Assembly: GCA_945915475.1 (NCBI GenBank)
Contig: CAMEFI010000010.1
Span: 1 to 64,000 of the forward strand
From: an uncultured Clostridium sp.
GTDB taxonomy: Bacteria > Bacillota > Clostridia > Lachnospirales > Lachnospiraceae
Reading direction: 5' to 3'
DNA length: 64,000 bases
In this document: positions 9,593 through 17,745 of the stretch, in pieces
Layout: the number at the start of each line of letters is the position of its first letter
Position numbering within the stretch: position 1 is the stretch's first letter
Position numbers and translations under genes: made by a program
The notes under the pieces: generated by a model
What the model was told of the DNA's origin: nothing
Seen by the model: the letters and a program-made list of their open reading frames with translations, nothing else
Databases searched by the model: none

Positions 9593-9637
9593 TTTATAGG
9601 CATATTTATATCATTACATGCATATAGTTTCTATGGG

Positions 9638-10234
9638 GTGTTATGCGTGTATCCGGAAAAGAAAAATCCCAAGCTGATTTTTTGTACATATGGTTCATTG
9701 ACTGCAGGCAGCATAGTCGGAAGTTGCCTGTTTTTTGCCTGTATTTTATGGTTACATAAACCGATATTAGAGTATGGGTTAGAGGATTTTGATGTGGTGC
9801 AAATGATGAATCTGCCATTTTTGTCATATGCCCTTTATATAAGCAGGAGACGTGTGCTGCAGTGGGCTATATTTTTTGCACTTTGGATTGCAACTTCGTA
9901 TTATGTAGCGGCATTTGGTTTTACACTTGTTGTAGGTGGCTACTTTGGATTTTTGTTATGCGATTTATTTGTTAAATTTGGAGGAAAAGGCTTGCTCTAT
10001 ACGTTGGCACTTTTTATTCCACATTATATACTTACTTTTTGTGCGGTTTACTATATGGGAAAATGGTTTGGAAGCCATTCATCGGAAAAGACAATTTTTT
10101 ACAACAACGTCAATAAAATGCAATATTTTGTTAAAATTTTTGCAATTTTTTTGTTAATCGTTGCTTCCGTATTTATCGAAATAAAATTTCAAAAAAATAT
10201 TTTAAAATATTTTTACCAACATCTAGTAGGGTAG
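9638..10234 (+). CDS. spoIIM: Stage II sporulation protein M-like membrane protein
   Basis: 198-residue membrane protein with about five hydrophobic segments and few charges. It resembles SpoIIM, a component of the septal peptidoglycan machinery that drives engulfment in sporulation (with SpoIID and SpoIIP). The GGYFGFLLCDLFVKFGGKG stretch and the FIPHYILTFCAVYYMG segment fit the family, and a position directly before xerD is common in Clostridia. The start is uncertain: GTG at 9638 or GTG at 9647, the latter with GGGGTG about seven bases upstream. A TTGACA from the right end of the MITE lies at promoter distance upstream. Assignment rests on topology and synteny. Confidence 0.6.
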   Translation: MLCVYPEKKNPKLIFCTYGSLTAGSIVGSCLFFACILWLHKPILEYGLEDFDVVQMMNLPFLSYALYISRRRVLQWAIFFALWIATSYYVAAFGFTLVVGGYFGFLLCDLFVKFGGKGLLYTLALFIPHYILTFCAVYYMGKWFGSHSSEKTIFYNNVNKMQYFVKIFAIFLLIVASVFIEIKFQKNILKYFYQHLVG

Positions 10235-10310
10235 TATTATGTTAATACCCCATTTGGTAGAAAAGTGGCAAAACATAAGGAAATATAAGAATTTTACGAA
10301 AAAATAATGT

Positions 10311-10339
10311 TTGATTTTATGTAAATTAAACATTATAAT
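10311..10339 (+). promoter_or_regulatory. Promoter for xerD
   Basis: TTGATT at 10311-10316 and TATAAT at 10334-10339, 17 bp apart. Confidence 0.75.
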
Positions 10340-10374
10340 AGAGGTATTCATTATAGAAAATAAGGGGTTAGAGA

Positions 10375-11268
10375 ATGCAACAAAAGATTAATGAGTTCGT
10401 GGATTATTTAACGAATGTGAAGCGTGCAAGTAAAAATACAATTGCATCATATAGAAGGGATCTTATGAAACTTAACAAATTCTTAACAGATTCGGGATGT
10501 AATTCCATCGAGGCAGTGACAGGAACGAATTTGAATTCTTATATTCTGATGATTGAGAAACAGGGCATGTCTACTGCAACGGTATCTAGGAATATTGCAT
10601 CCATTAAGGCATTCTTTTTATATATGTTAAGACAGGGTGAGATATCTGAGGATCCCAGCGAATCTTTGAAACCTCCAAAGATTGAGAAGAAAGCACCAGT
10701 TATATTAACGATTGATGAGATTAATCTTTTGTTAGAGCAACCATCTGGTAATTCACCAAAGGAGATTCGGGATAAAGCCATGCTTGAGGTTTTGTATGCA
10801 ACGGGAATCCGGGTATCCGAGTTGATTAGTTTAAAAGTAAAAGATGTGAATCTAGCAATGAATTTTTTGCAATGTCATGATGACAACAAAGAAAGGGTGA
10901 TTCCCTTTACAAATGAGACAAAGATTGCTTTAGAGAATTATTTACAGAATGCTCGAGACACAATGTGTAAAGACAATCAGGAGTATCTTTTTACAAATTG
11001 TCAGGGTGCTCCGATGACTCGACAGGGTTTTTGGAAGATTATTAAGTATTATTCTGCAAAAGCAGGAATCAAGAAGGATATTACGCCACATACCATAAGA
11101 CATTCTTTTGCGATGCATTTGGTGAATAATGGAGCAGATCTGAAATCTGTCCAGGAGATGTTAGGCCATTCCGATATTTCAACTACCCAGATTTATCTTA
11201 AGAATAATGCGAATGTCAAACTGAAAGAAGTATATGACAAAGCACATCCAAGAGCGCATGTTTCTTAA
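10375..11268 (+). CDS. xerD: Tyrosine recombinase XerD
   Basis: Site-specific recombinase that resolves chromosome dimers at dif. 297 residues, normal length. The N-terminal SAM-like core-binding domain occupies about 1-85 (ASKNTIASYRRDL), the catalytic domain about 105-290. Catalytic residues visible: Arg146 (ATGIRVSEL), His239 and Arg242 (HTIRH), His265 (LGHSD) and nucleophile Tyr274 (TTQIYLK). Single-gene unit with its own promoter. The RBS is a weak AAGGGGT. Its position after a spoIIM-like gene supports the chromosomal XerD role rather than a phage or transposon integrase. Confidence 0.92.
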   Translation: MQQKINEFVDYLTNVKRASKNTIASYRRDLMKLNKFLTDSGCNSIEAVTGTNLNSYILMIEKQGMSTATVSRNIASIKAFFLYMLRQGEISEDPSESLKPPKIEKKAPVILTIDEINLLLEQPSGNSPKEIRDKAMLEVLYATGIRVSELISLKVKDVNLAMNFLQCHDDNKERVIPFTNETKIALENYLQNARDTMCKDNQEYLFTNCQGAPMTRQGFWKIIKYYSAKAGIKKDITPHTIRHSFAMHLVNNGADLKSVQEMLGHSDISTTQIYLKNNANVKLKEVYDKAHPRAHVS

Positions 11269-11300
11269 AGGTGTCAATTTATGAAAAAAATATGAAATAA

Positions 11301-11387
11301 TTGTATCTTATATGGTTTTATTGTATAATCATATGAGTGTGAATAAAAGGCTGTCACACATTAAGAAGCATTGTGTGAGGCCTTTTT
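11301..11387 (+). promoter_or_regulatory. Promoter followed by possible attenuator hairpin
   Basis: TTGTAT at 11301-11306 and TATAAT at 11324-11329 (17-bp spacer) form a promoter. Just downstream, AAAAGG...TCACACA (11345-11360) pairs with TGTGTGA..CCTTTTT (11372-11387), a typical terminator hairpin with a U-run. The 5'-most transcript bases GTGTGA (11337-11342) can instead pair with TCACAC, which would break the terminator. The ABC operon begins at 11411. Alternatively this is just the xerD terminator. Confidence 0.55.
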
Positions 11388-11410
11388 CTATATGGATTAC
11401 GGAGGGTATT

Positions 11411-12343
11411 ATGGTCGAAGTTACAGATTTAAGAATGGCATATGGTTCCAAAGAAATTTTGAAAGGGTTGACCTTTACAATAAAAGAGGGAACGACAATA
11501 GGATTGTTAGGGGTTAATGGTGCAGGTAAGTCAACGACTATGAATCTGTTAACAGGATATTTGACACCTACACATGGAACTATCCGTATCGATGGGGTGG
11601 ATATGACGAAAAATCCTAAGAGTGCAAAGAAAAAGATAGGATATTTACCGGAAATTCCTCCAGTCTATAAGGATCTGAAAGTTCGAGAATATCTGGAATT
11701 TGTGGCACATCTCAAAGGTATCAAAAAAGAAAAGACAGAGGTGGACCGGGTACTGGAACAGATGGATTTGCAGGAAAAGGAATATGAATTTATAAAGCAT
11801 CTATCCAAGGGATATGGTCAGCGAATTGGGTTTGCACAGGCGTTACTGGGTGATCCGGCTGTTTTGATTCTGGATGAACCATTGGTTGGGTTAGATCCTG
11901 CAGAGGCTAAGAAGATTCGCCAGTTAATTAAGAGTATACAAAAGGATCATGCTATATTAATAAGTTCACATGATCTAACGGAAATTGATGAGCTTTGTAA
12001 TGAGGTGCTGATCTTGAAGGATGGTGTATTTGTCATGGATAATAATTCCATCCGGGCAAAACGTAGAAAAGGTAATAACCGCTATCAGTTTGTAGTGAAA
12101 GGAAAACGCAATAAGGTTCAGGAAGCTTTAATGCAACATACACGATTGAAAGATGTTGTGTTTGTGAAAGAGGAGGAACCGGGTGTTTATGTTTATCAGG
12201 CAGTTGCCAGGGATTCTAAGGATATTCGCGACAGCATTTTCTCTTATTTAGTAGGTAAGAGGTTTCAGGTATATGGAATTACAAGATTAGAAAGTACTTT
12301 AGAGGATGTATTTGTGGAAGCAACAAGCAAGGAGGAGAAGTAG
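11411..12343 (+). CDS. ABC transporter ATP-binding protein (Gld/ABC-2 type)
   Basis: 310-residue cytoplasmic ATPase of an ABC-2 exporter. Walker A GVNGAGKS, the signature as LSKGYGQR (Gly-Tyr rather than Ser-Gly, normal for this Gld-like subgroup), Walker B LILDEP and the H-loop SSHDL are all present; the C-terminal 90 residues form the accessory domain of the subgroup. The ORF track start at 11312 would place 33 extra residues over the terminator hairpin; the ATG at 11411 with GGAGGG six bases upstream is right. The permease/Gld gene starts immediately after the stop. Substrate unknown; related systems act in envelope or gliding-type export. Confidence 0.88.
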   Translation: MVEVTDLRMAYGSKEILKGLTFTIKEGTTIGLLGVNGAGKSTTMNLLTGYLTPTHGTIRIDGVDMTKNPKSAKKKIGYLPEIPPVYKDLKVREYLEFVAHLKGIKKEKTEVDRVLEQMDLQEKEYEFIKHLSKGYGQRIGFAQALLGDPAVLILDEPLVGLDPAEAKKIRQLIKSIQKDHAILISSHDLTEIDELCNEVLILKDGVFVMDNNSIRAKRRKGNNRYQFVVKGKRNKVQEALMQHTRLKDVVFVKEEEPGVYVYQAVARDSKDIRDSIFSYLVGKRFQVYGITRLESTLEDVFVEATSKEEK

Positions 12344-14503
12344 ATGACTGCAATTTTAAGAAAAGAATTAAAGGGATATTATACTTCTTTATTCACATAT
12401 GTGTATTATGCACTGTATCTTTTGATGCTTGGTGTATATTTTGTAAAAAATTGTCTCACATCCTACAGTACAGAATTTGGATACTATGTGCTTAGCAAAT
12501 CATTTGTTGTGATTCTGATTATGGTACCCTTATTTACGATGCATTTGCTCGCTCAGGAAAAGAAAAGCCGTACAGACCAGTTGCTGCTTACAGCTCCTGT
12601 TTCTGTATTTGAGGTATTGTTTGGCAAATTTCTTGCTACAGCTATTGTGCTTTTAGTACCGGTAATTGTATCCATTGGTTATCCGGTCTATATTGCAGGA
12701 CGGGGAGAGATGAGTACTCAATTCCTGATTGGAAGCTATCTTGCTGTCATACTGGTATGCATGGTACTGCTTGCAATTGGCATGCTGGTATCTTCTCTGA
12801 CATCTAACATGGTACTTGCGGTTGTGCTTGCATTTGGTGTGTATATGATTGTGATCCTAAGCAGGATTATTGAGAACTACGTTCCTTTTGAATGGCTGTA
12901 TAAGATGTTTCATTCGTTGTCTGTCTATAATATTTTTTATGCAATGATTTCTGGCATTGTGAGAAGTGGAGATATTATATATCTTTTCATGCTGGTTATT
13001 CTCTTTTTTAGTCTTACCTGGCTGATCGTAGAGAAAAAAAGATTGGGTAATACACAATTTGGAATCCGGCTAATTGTGTGCCTGGCAGTTTTTGGTTGTG
13101 TGACAGGACTTGGTATGCATTTTACAAAAGTGTTTGATTTTACGGCAGAACAGTTATTGACATTGTCACAGGATACAAAAGATACCGTGTCTTCCATATC
13201 AAAAAAAACAGATATCTATTATCTGGGAGAACGAAGCAGAATTAATGCAACTTATGAGGAATTTTTTGAACAATATGAAAAAATAAATGATAACATTCAT
13301 GTAAATTATAAGAATGTGCAGTCGGATGCCGATTTCCGCAATCAATATCTTGCAACGGTTGGTGATGTCAGTGAGACAAGCCTTGTTGTGATCTCTGGAG
13401 ATAAATACGTATACTTAGATGCTAATGAATATGTTTCTACCGTGCAGACATCCCAATATTCATATAAGAGTACATTGGAATTAGAAAATCAGTTAACCAG
13501 TGCAATATATTATGTTAATTCGGAGGATAGCCAGAATATATATTATTTGACCAATCATGGAGAGTCGCAATTAGAGACCGGCTTTTCTAATATGATGCGG
13601 ATGAATAATTACGAATTGCGGGAATTGAATTTAGAAGTAAAGTTGAATTCAGTGGAACAGACGATTCCGGAATCTTGTAAAGCTTTGTTGATCATTGCGC
13701 CACAGACTGATTTTTCTAATGAAGAGATTACGGCGTTAGAGGATTACATGAGGGATGATGGAAGAATATTTGTTGCCATTGATCCATTGAATGAAGATTT
13801 GACGAATTTCTATCAGTTTTTGGAAAAATATGGTTTGAAGACAGAATCCGGTGTGATGGTGGAAACAGTGGAAGATAATTATGTATATGATACAGAGTAT
13901 TATCTGAGTCCCAAGATTCAATCCCATGAAATTACAAAAGAGATTGAAAAGAATCATTTAGCAGTTCTTACCATGACCAGCAAAGGAATCTATAAGAATG
14001 GAAGTGCCAACGGATATCAATGTACTGATTTATTGACAACGTCAGCAAAGGCATATGCAAAAGTATTCGATTTTGATAATATTACAACAAAAGGTGAAAA
14101 TGATATAAGTGGTTCCTTCAGTGTTGCATCTCTTACGGAGAAGGAGAATGCAGGTAAAATGATTCTTCTTACATCTGATATTTTCTTTCAGGATGATGTG
14201 GATAGTGACTGTGTAGGTGGAAATCGGCAATTTTTCCTGTCCTCAATGAATTATCTGACAGGAACAGAGGGAACGGGAATTCTGATTCCAGGGAAAGAAG
14301 TCGGTAATCAGGTAGCTTTATATCCAAATCAGACACAGGGATTGGTGAAGATTATGGCACTGGTTGTATTGCCGGTTACTGTTTTATTATTAGGAATTAT
14401 TATTTTTGTTGGATATCGTAAGAATGTAATACCAAACATGAAGAACAGAAGGAAACAGAAACATGAGGAAAATAAAGAACAGGAAGAACAGAAAGAGCAG
14501 TAG
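12344..14503 (+). CDS. ABC-2 permease fused to GldG-type extracytoplasmic domain
   Basis: 719 residues. The first 240 or so form an ABC-2 type permease with six hydrophobic segments (FGKFLATAIVLLVPV is a typical ABC-2 stretch). After a further TM at about 245-262, residues 265-665 are a non-membrane region (DIYYLGERSRIN, then LLIIAPQTDFSNEEITALEDYMRDDGR) like the GldG/DUF4350-type IFT52 domain, followed by a C-terminal TM at about 675-695 and a charged Lys/Glu tail. This is the GldF-GldG fusion seen in many Firmicutes. It abuts the ATPase gene and overlaps the next gene by 41 bases, implying one exporter operon. Substrate cannot be told. Confidence 0.82.
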   Translation: MTAILRKELKGYYTSLFTYVYYALYLLMLGVYFVKNCLTSYSTEFGYYVLSKSFVVILIMVPLFTMHLLAQEKKSRTDQLLLTAPVSVFEVLFGKFLATAIVLLVPVIVSIGYPVYIAGRGEMSTQFLIGSYLAVILVCMVLLAIGMLVSSLTSNMVLAVVLAFGVYMIVILSRIIENYVPFEWLYKMFHSLSVYNIFYAMISGIVRSGDIIYLFMLVILFFSLTWLIVEKKRLGNTQFGIRLIVCLAVFGCVTGLGMHFTKVFDFTAEQLLTLSQDTKDTVSSISKKTDIYYLGERSRINATYEEFFEQYEKINDNIHVNYKNVQSDADFRNQYLATVGDVSETSLVVISGDKYVYLDANEYVSTVQTSQYSYKSTLELENQLTSAIYYVNSEDSQNIYYLTNHGESQLETGFSNMMRMNNYELRELNLEVKLNSVEQTIPESCKALLIIAPQTDFSNEEITALEDYMRDDGRIFVAIDPLNEDLTNFYQFLEKYGLKTESGVMVETVEDNYVYDTEYYLSPKIQSHEITKEIEKNHLAVLTMTSKGIYKNGSANGYQCTDLLTTSAKAYAKVFDFDNITTKGENDISGSFSVASLTEKENAGKMILLTSDIFFQDDVDSDCVGGNRQFFLSSMNYLTGTEGTGILIPGKEVGNQVALYPNQTQGLVKIMALVVLPVTVLLLGIIIFVGYRKNVIPNMKNRRKQKHEENKEQEEQKEQ

Positions 14504-15452
14504 GATTGTCATATTCGGACTTGTCTTTACAGGTCTGTTGGTACTTGGAATGACATGGAGTAATCAGTCCGTTTATGCTGCATGGATTCAGACGGAGGAT
14601 GGGAAAACAGCATATCAGGATGAAAACGGTCAATTTGCAATAGGATTTCAGGTAATCGATGGAAATCGGTATTACTTTGATGAGCAGGGAATTCTGCAGA
14701 CCGGAAAATTCTATGTAAAGTCCGAGGATGCTTATTATTTCAGTGATGAAAAAGGCATTGTATCAATGGGAGGTGTCATACCAACGAAAGACGGTTTCTA
14801 TCAGGTGGATGAGAACGGCAAGATACAAAAAGGATTTGTGGATTATAATCAGGCCAGATATTATTTTAACGAAAAGGCAGAAATCGTTACAGGATGGTAT
14901 AAAGTGGATGGTAACTGGTACTATGCAGATGATGCTGGAAGAATGGTTACCGGTTTGGCCACCATTGATGGTTACCGGTTCTATTTTGACACAAATGGAA
15001 TCCGGGTTAGTAATACTGTAATGGATATTGATGGAGTGACCTATGTGTTCAATGCGGATGGAAGTGTAGATGAGAATGCAACAGCACTTTATTCTGTATA
15101 TCAGAATGTAGCAGCCATACGTCAGTCATTTTCCCTCGGTGAACTTAGACAGGATTCCAAAGTACAGGCATGTGCAATTCTACGGGCAGGAGGATTGAAG
15201 GATGGTTACTCTAATACAGTGGAAGGTGAGATGGAAACACTGTTGAAAAACCGTGGAGTGAAATGTAACAACGGTTATGAATTCGCTTATGGAGGAATCG
15301 AGGGTTATGACGTGGGTCGTCTGATTCAGGACATGGGGAAAGACGCGAATCTGATTCATGCATTGCAGGATGGAACCGTGACTGCAGTGGGCATTGGAAT
15401 GAGTACAGTGGATACACTGTCATATTATGATATTATTTTAATCTGTGAATGA
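14463..15452 (+). CDS. Secreted cell-wall-binding repeat protein with CAP-like end
   Basis: 329 residues. A basic N-terminus (RKIKNRKNRKSSR) plus hydrophobic stretch ending SVYAAWIQ is a Sec signal peptide. Residues about 45-205 are choline-binding/CW_binding_1-type repeats of about 20 residues with the W/Y-YYF..G pattern (DGNRYYFDEQGILQTG, DGNWYYADDAGRMVTG). The last 115 residues (ALYSVYQNVAAIRQSF, LRQDSKVQACAILRA) recall a divergent CAP/SCP domain, without clear active-site residues. It starts inside the end of the ABC/Gld gene, so it is translationally tied to that exporter and may be its partner at the wall. Confidence 0.78.
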   Translation: MRKIKNRKNRKSSRIVIFGLVFTGLLVLGMTWSNQSVYAAWIQTEDGKTAYQDENGQFAIGFQVIDGNRYYFDEQGILQTGKFYVKSEDAYYFSDEKGIVSMGGVIPTKDGFYQVDENGKIQKGFVDYNQARYYFNEKAEIVTGWYKVDGNWYYADDAGRMVTGLATIDGYRFYFDTNGIRVSNTVMDIDGVTYVFNADGSVDENATALYSVYQNVAAIRQSFSLGELRQDSKVQACAILRAGGLKDGYSNTVEGEMETLLKNRGVKCNNGYEFAYGGIEGYDVGRLIQDMGKDANLIHALQDGTVTAVGIGMSTVDTLSYYDIILICE

Positions 15453-15455
15453 TGC

Positions 15456-15523
15456 AAAAGAGCTGTCACATGGAGCATTGGCAGGTAGGCAATCTGTCAA
15501 TGTCATACATAACAGCTCTTTTT
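15456..15523. terminator. Bidirectional terminator between the ABC operon and aroC
   Basis: AAAAGAGCTGT at 15456-15466 pairs with ACAGCTCTTTTT at 15512-15523; the intervening bases contain a second, partly paired stem (ATTG.CAG/CTG.CAAT). T-runs exist on both strands, serving both convergent genes. Confidence 0.8.
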
Positions 15524-15524
15524 C

Positions 15525-16631
15525 TTATTGTTTATTGTAGAAACGGCAGATACCATCCATTGTGGCGGACATATTCAGTAATAAAGCATCTAATATGGTA
15601 ATGGCAGACATGGCTTCCACTACGACAACTGCCCGTGGAACAATAACCGGATCATGACGGCCTTTGATGGATACTTCAATGGCTTCTCCATTTTGTTTTA
15701 CCGTGTGTTGTTCTTTGAGAATGGATGGTGTTGCTTTGAAGGAAGCACGTAAAATGATATCTGCACCATCGCTCATACCTCCTAAGATACCACCTGCATG
15801 ATTGGTAAGAGGAAGGATATGTCCTTCAGAATCTGTTGTAAATCCATCATTATCCTCGGAACCAAGGGCAGTGGCAGCTTTGATGCCATCGCCAACCTCA
15901 ATGCATTTTACTGCCCCGATGGACATTAGGGCTTTGGAAAGGTTGGCATCTAATTTCTCAAATACGGTATCCCCAAGACCGGCAGGAACACCATGAATGA
16001 CGGTTTCCACACAACCGCCAACGGAATCGTGGGCTTTGGTCATTTCAATGATATATTCACCGGCTTTTTCTGCTGCTTCGGCATCCGGCATATAGATTTT
16101 GTTACGGAAGATTTCTTCCGGATCAAATTTGTCATAATCAATTGTGATGTTGCCGATGGAACGGGTATAGGTTGTGAATGTAATTCCAAGCTGATTCAGG
16201 ATCTTGATGGCAACGGCTCCGGCGGCAACCCGTGCGGTTGTCTCTCTGCCGGACGAGCGACCACCACCTCGGTAATCACGGAATCCGTATTTTGCATCGA
16301 AGGTATAATCGGCATGACCCGGACGATAGTAGGAGGCAATCTCACTATAATCTCTAGACTGCTGGGTTTTATTATATACGATCATGGATATTGGTGTGCC
16401 GGTGGTACGGCCTTCAAATACACCGGAAAGGATCTCTACTGCATCATCCTCGCTGCGGGGAGTGGAGTAAATGGATTGTCCCGGTTTTCTTCTGTTTAAG
16501 AAAGGCTGAATGTCGGATTCGGATAGCTCCAAACCTGCCGGACAACCATCGATTACAACGCCCAATGCCTTGCCATGGGATTCGCCCCATGTTGATATTT
16601 TGAATATTGTTCCAAATGATGAACCTGCCAT
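15525..16631 (-). CDS. aroC: Chorismate synthase
   Basis: Last step of the shikimate pathway: 5-enolpyruvylshikimate-3-phosphate to chorismate, needing reduced FMN. 368 residues, normal length. The signatures GESHGKALGVVIDGCPAG (N-terminal), RGGGRSSGRETTARVAAGA (central) and DGADIILRASFKATPSI (C-terminal) are all present, including the conserved His and Arg residues of the active site. The start has AAGGAG nine bases upstream. It is a single-gene unit on the minus strand with its own promoter, divergent from rpsO. Confidence 0.98.
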   Translation of the reverse strand: MAGSSFGTIFKISTWGESHGKALGVVIDGCPAGLELSESDIQPFLNRRKPGQSIYSTPRSEDDAVEILSGVFEGRTTGTPISMIVYNKTQQSRDYSEIASYYRPGHADYTFDAKYGFRDYRGGGRSSGRETTARVAAGAVAIKILNQLGITFTTYTRSIGNITIDYDKFDPEEIFRNKIYMPDAEAAEKAGEYIIEMTKAHDSVGGCVETVIHGVPAGLGDTVFEKLDANLSKALMSIGAVKCIEVGDGIKAATALGSEDNDGFTTDSEGHILPLTNHAGGILGGMSDGADIILRASFKATPSILKEQHTVKQNGEAIEVSIKGRHDPVIVPRAVVVVEAMSAITILDALLLNMSATMDGICRFYNKQ

Positions 16632-16671
16632 AGTATATAACTCCTTATCATATTATGTTGTCTTGCTTCTT

Positions 16672-16700
16672 ATAATGCTTTTTTTGTAGGAAAATGTCAA
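16672..16700 (-). promoter_or_regulatory. Promoter for aroC
   Basis: On the minus strand, TTGACA (16695-16700) and CATTAT (16672-16677) are 17 bp apart, about 40 bases before the aroC ATG. Confidence 0.65.
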
Positions 16701-16727
16701 GAAATTTTAAGAAAAAGAAATTAATAC

Positions 16728-16756
16728 TTTACATTTTGCTACTCCCATGCTATTAT
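16728..16756 (+). promoter_or_regulatory. Promoter for rpsO
   Basis: TTTACA at 16728-16733 and TATTAT at 16751-16756 with a 17-bp spacer. Confidence 0.7.
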
Positions 16757-16763
16757 GTCAAAG

Positions 16764-16846
16764 TATGTTAACCGTTACTCAGACTAAGGACACTCCGACC
16801 TTTCCCTGGGTGACTGGCGATTATTATTATAAAGGAGGATGTTGTT
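16764..16846 (+). ncRNA. rpsO 5' leader, possible S15 autoregulatory RNA
   Basis: An 80-base untranslated leader separates the promoter from the rpsO ATG. It carries a G/C-richer block (GGACACTCCGACCTTTCCC then TGGGTGACTGGCG) able to form short stems next to the ribosome-binding site. S15 is known to bind structured leaders of its own mRNA in several phyla; whether this one fits a known class cannot be told by eye. Confidence 0.4.
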
Positions 16847-17113
16847 ATGGTAACATCAGAGCAGAAGAAAGAGATTATTGAAAAGTATGGACGTGGAGCA
16901 AATGATACTGGTTCACCAGAGGTTCAGATTGCATTATTAACAGCAAGAATCGTTGATTTACAGGACCATTTCAAAGCACATCCAAAGGATCATCATTCTA
17001 AGAGAGGTCTTCTTAAGTTAGTAGGTCAGAGACGTAACTTATTAGCTTACTTAAAGAAGATTGATATTGAACGTTACAGAACATTAATCGAGAGCTTGGG
17101 ATTGAGAAAGTAG
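16847..17113 (+). CDS. rpsO: 30S ribosomal protein S15
   Basis: 88 residues, full length. It binds the central domain of 16S rRNA early in 30S assembly. Family motifs: [14 protein letters not shown], the [24 protein letters not shown] core and the C-terminal [20 protein letters not shown] precedes the ATG. As in many bacteria it lies upstream of pnp, but here a repeat-rich stretch and two gene remnants separate them. Confidence 0.98.
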   Translation: MVTSEQKKEIIEKYGRGANDTGSPEVQIALLTARIVDLQDHFKAHPKDHHSKRGLLKLVGQRRNLLAYLKKIDIERYRTLIESLGLRK

Positions 17114-17131
17114 TCCCGCGTAAGCCGTGCG

Positions 17132-17194
17132 TAAGAAATGAAAAAGGCAGTAACTGTATGCTTGCATACAAGTTGCTGTCTTTTTCATTTCTTA
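17132..17194. terminator. Long terminator hairpin after rpsO
   Basis: TAAGAAATGAAAAAG at 17132-17146 pairs perfectly with CTTTTTCATTTCTTA at 17180-17194, with further inner pairing (CAGTAACT/AGTTGCTG and GTATGC/GCATAC). The U-run is inside the right arm. It is nested in a larger inverted repeat, CGTAAGCCGTGC (17119-17130) with GCACGGCTTACG (17243-17254). Confidence 0.75.
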
Positions 17195-17200
17195 CATAGG

Positions 17201-17322
17201 GCGGAGCCCTCTAGCGAGATGAGCAAGGCGAAATCGAGCTAGGCACGGCTTACGAAAGAAAGCGGAGCCCTCTAGCGAGATGAGCAAGGCGAAATCGAGC
17301 TAGGCCCGGCTTACGAGAGAAA
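17201..17322. repeat. Two tandem 61-bp intergenic repeats
   Basis: GCGGAGCCCTCTAGCGAGAT... begins at 17201 and again at 17262; the two 61-bp copies differ at a few bases (for example GGCACGG versus GGCCCGG). A third copy may begin with GTGAAGCC at 17323. Each unit contains near-palindromic CTAGC...GCTAG ends. No ORF or promoter is obvious. The 281 bases between rpsO and the next remnant hold the terminator and this repeat only. Confidence 0.8.
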
Positions 17323-17394
17323 GTGAAGCCTACTTTACAAAAAACAAATGAATAAGTATGCCCTGGGTGCGGCACTTCGAAAACAGATGTAGTA

Positions 17395-17745
17395 TCATTT
17401 GATTCTCACACATACAGCAGTGAGATATTCCTCCGGGAAAGTGGTGTCATAAAAGTCAAAAATATGAAATTCATAATAGTCTCCCGTTGTAGCAATATTG
17501 TTTTCTTCCGCATAGGTCATTAGTTTATCTACCTGTATACCGGAAAGAAATTCCGTACCGTTGTAAGTGATATTTAAGTAATTTCCTTTGGATAGGATGA
17601 TATCCGGTTTGACCTTCATGGCATTGTTGGTTACTAACACTTCTTTGATTTCATATTGGTTTTCATTGATACGTTTTTCGGTGTCTAACCGGTACACATC
17701 ATAACGGCCAATGATATTGGGATTCCGGTGCAACACATCTTGTAG
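17395..17745 (-). pseudogene. C-terminal remnant of a MerR/BmrR-type regulator
   Basis: About 113 residues resembling only the effector-binding (GyrI-like/BmrR C-terminal) half of a MerR-family activator: KGNYLNITYNGTEF, LMTYAEENNIATTGDYYEFH and FPEEYLTAVCVRI fit that fold. The N-terminal helix-turn-helix and coiled-coil linker are missing. The reading frame runs into the facing amidohydrolase remnant at about 17,740 with no ribosome-binding site. I read this as a truncated gene at a deletion scar. A free-standing effector-binding protein is a less likely alternative. Confidence 0.6.

Noticed and set aside
10375-11268. XerD-like recombinase as sign of an integrated element
   Set aside because: Catalytic residues, length and neighbourhood fit chromosomal XerD; no phage or conjugation genes and no att-like repeats are nearby.
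15993-16499. Plus-strand ORF of 168 residues opposite aroC
   Set aside because: aroC is unambiguous on the minus strand; the opposite frame has no RBS or recognisable domain.
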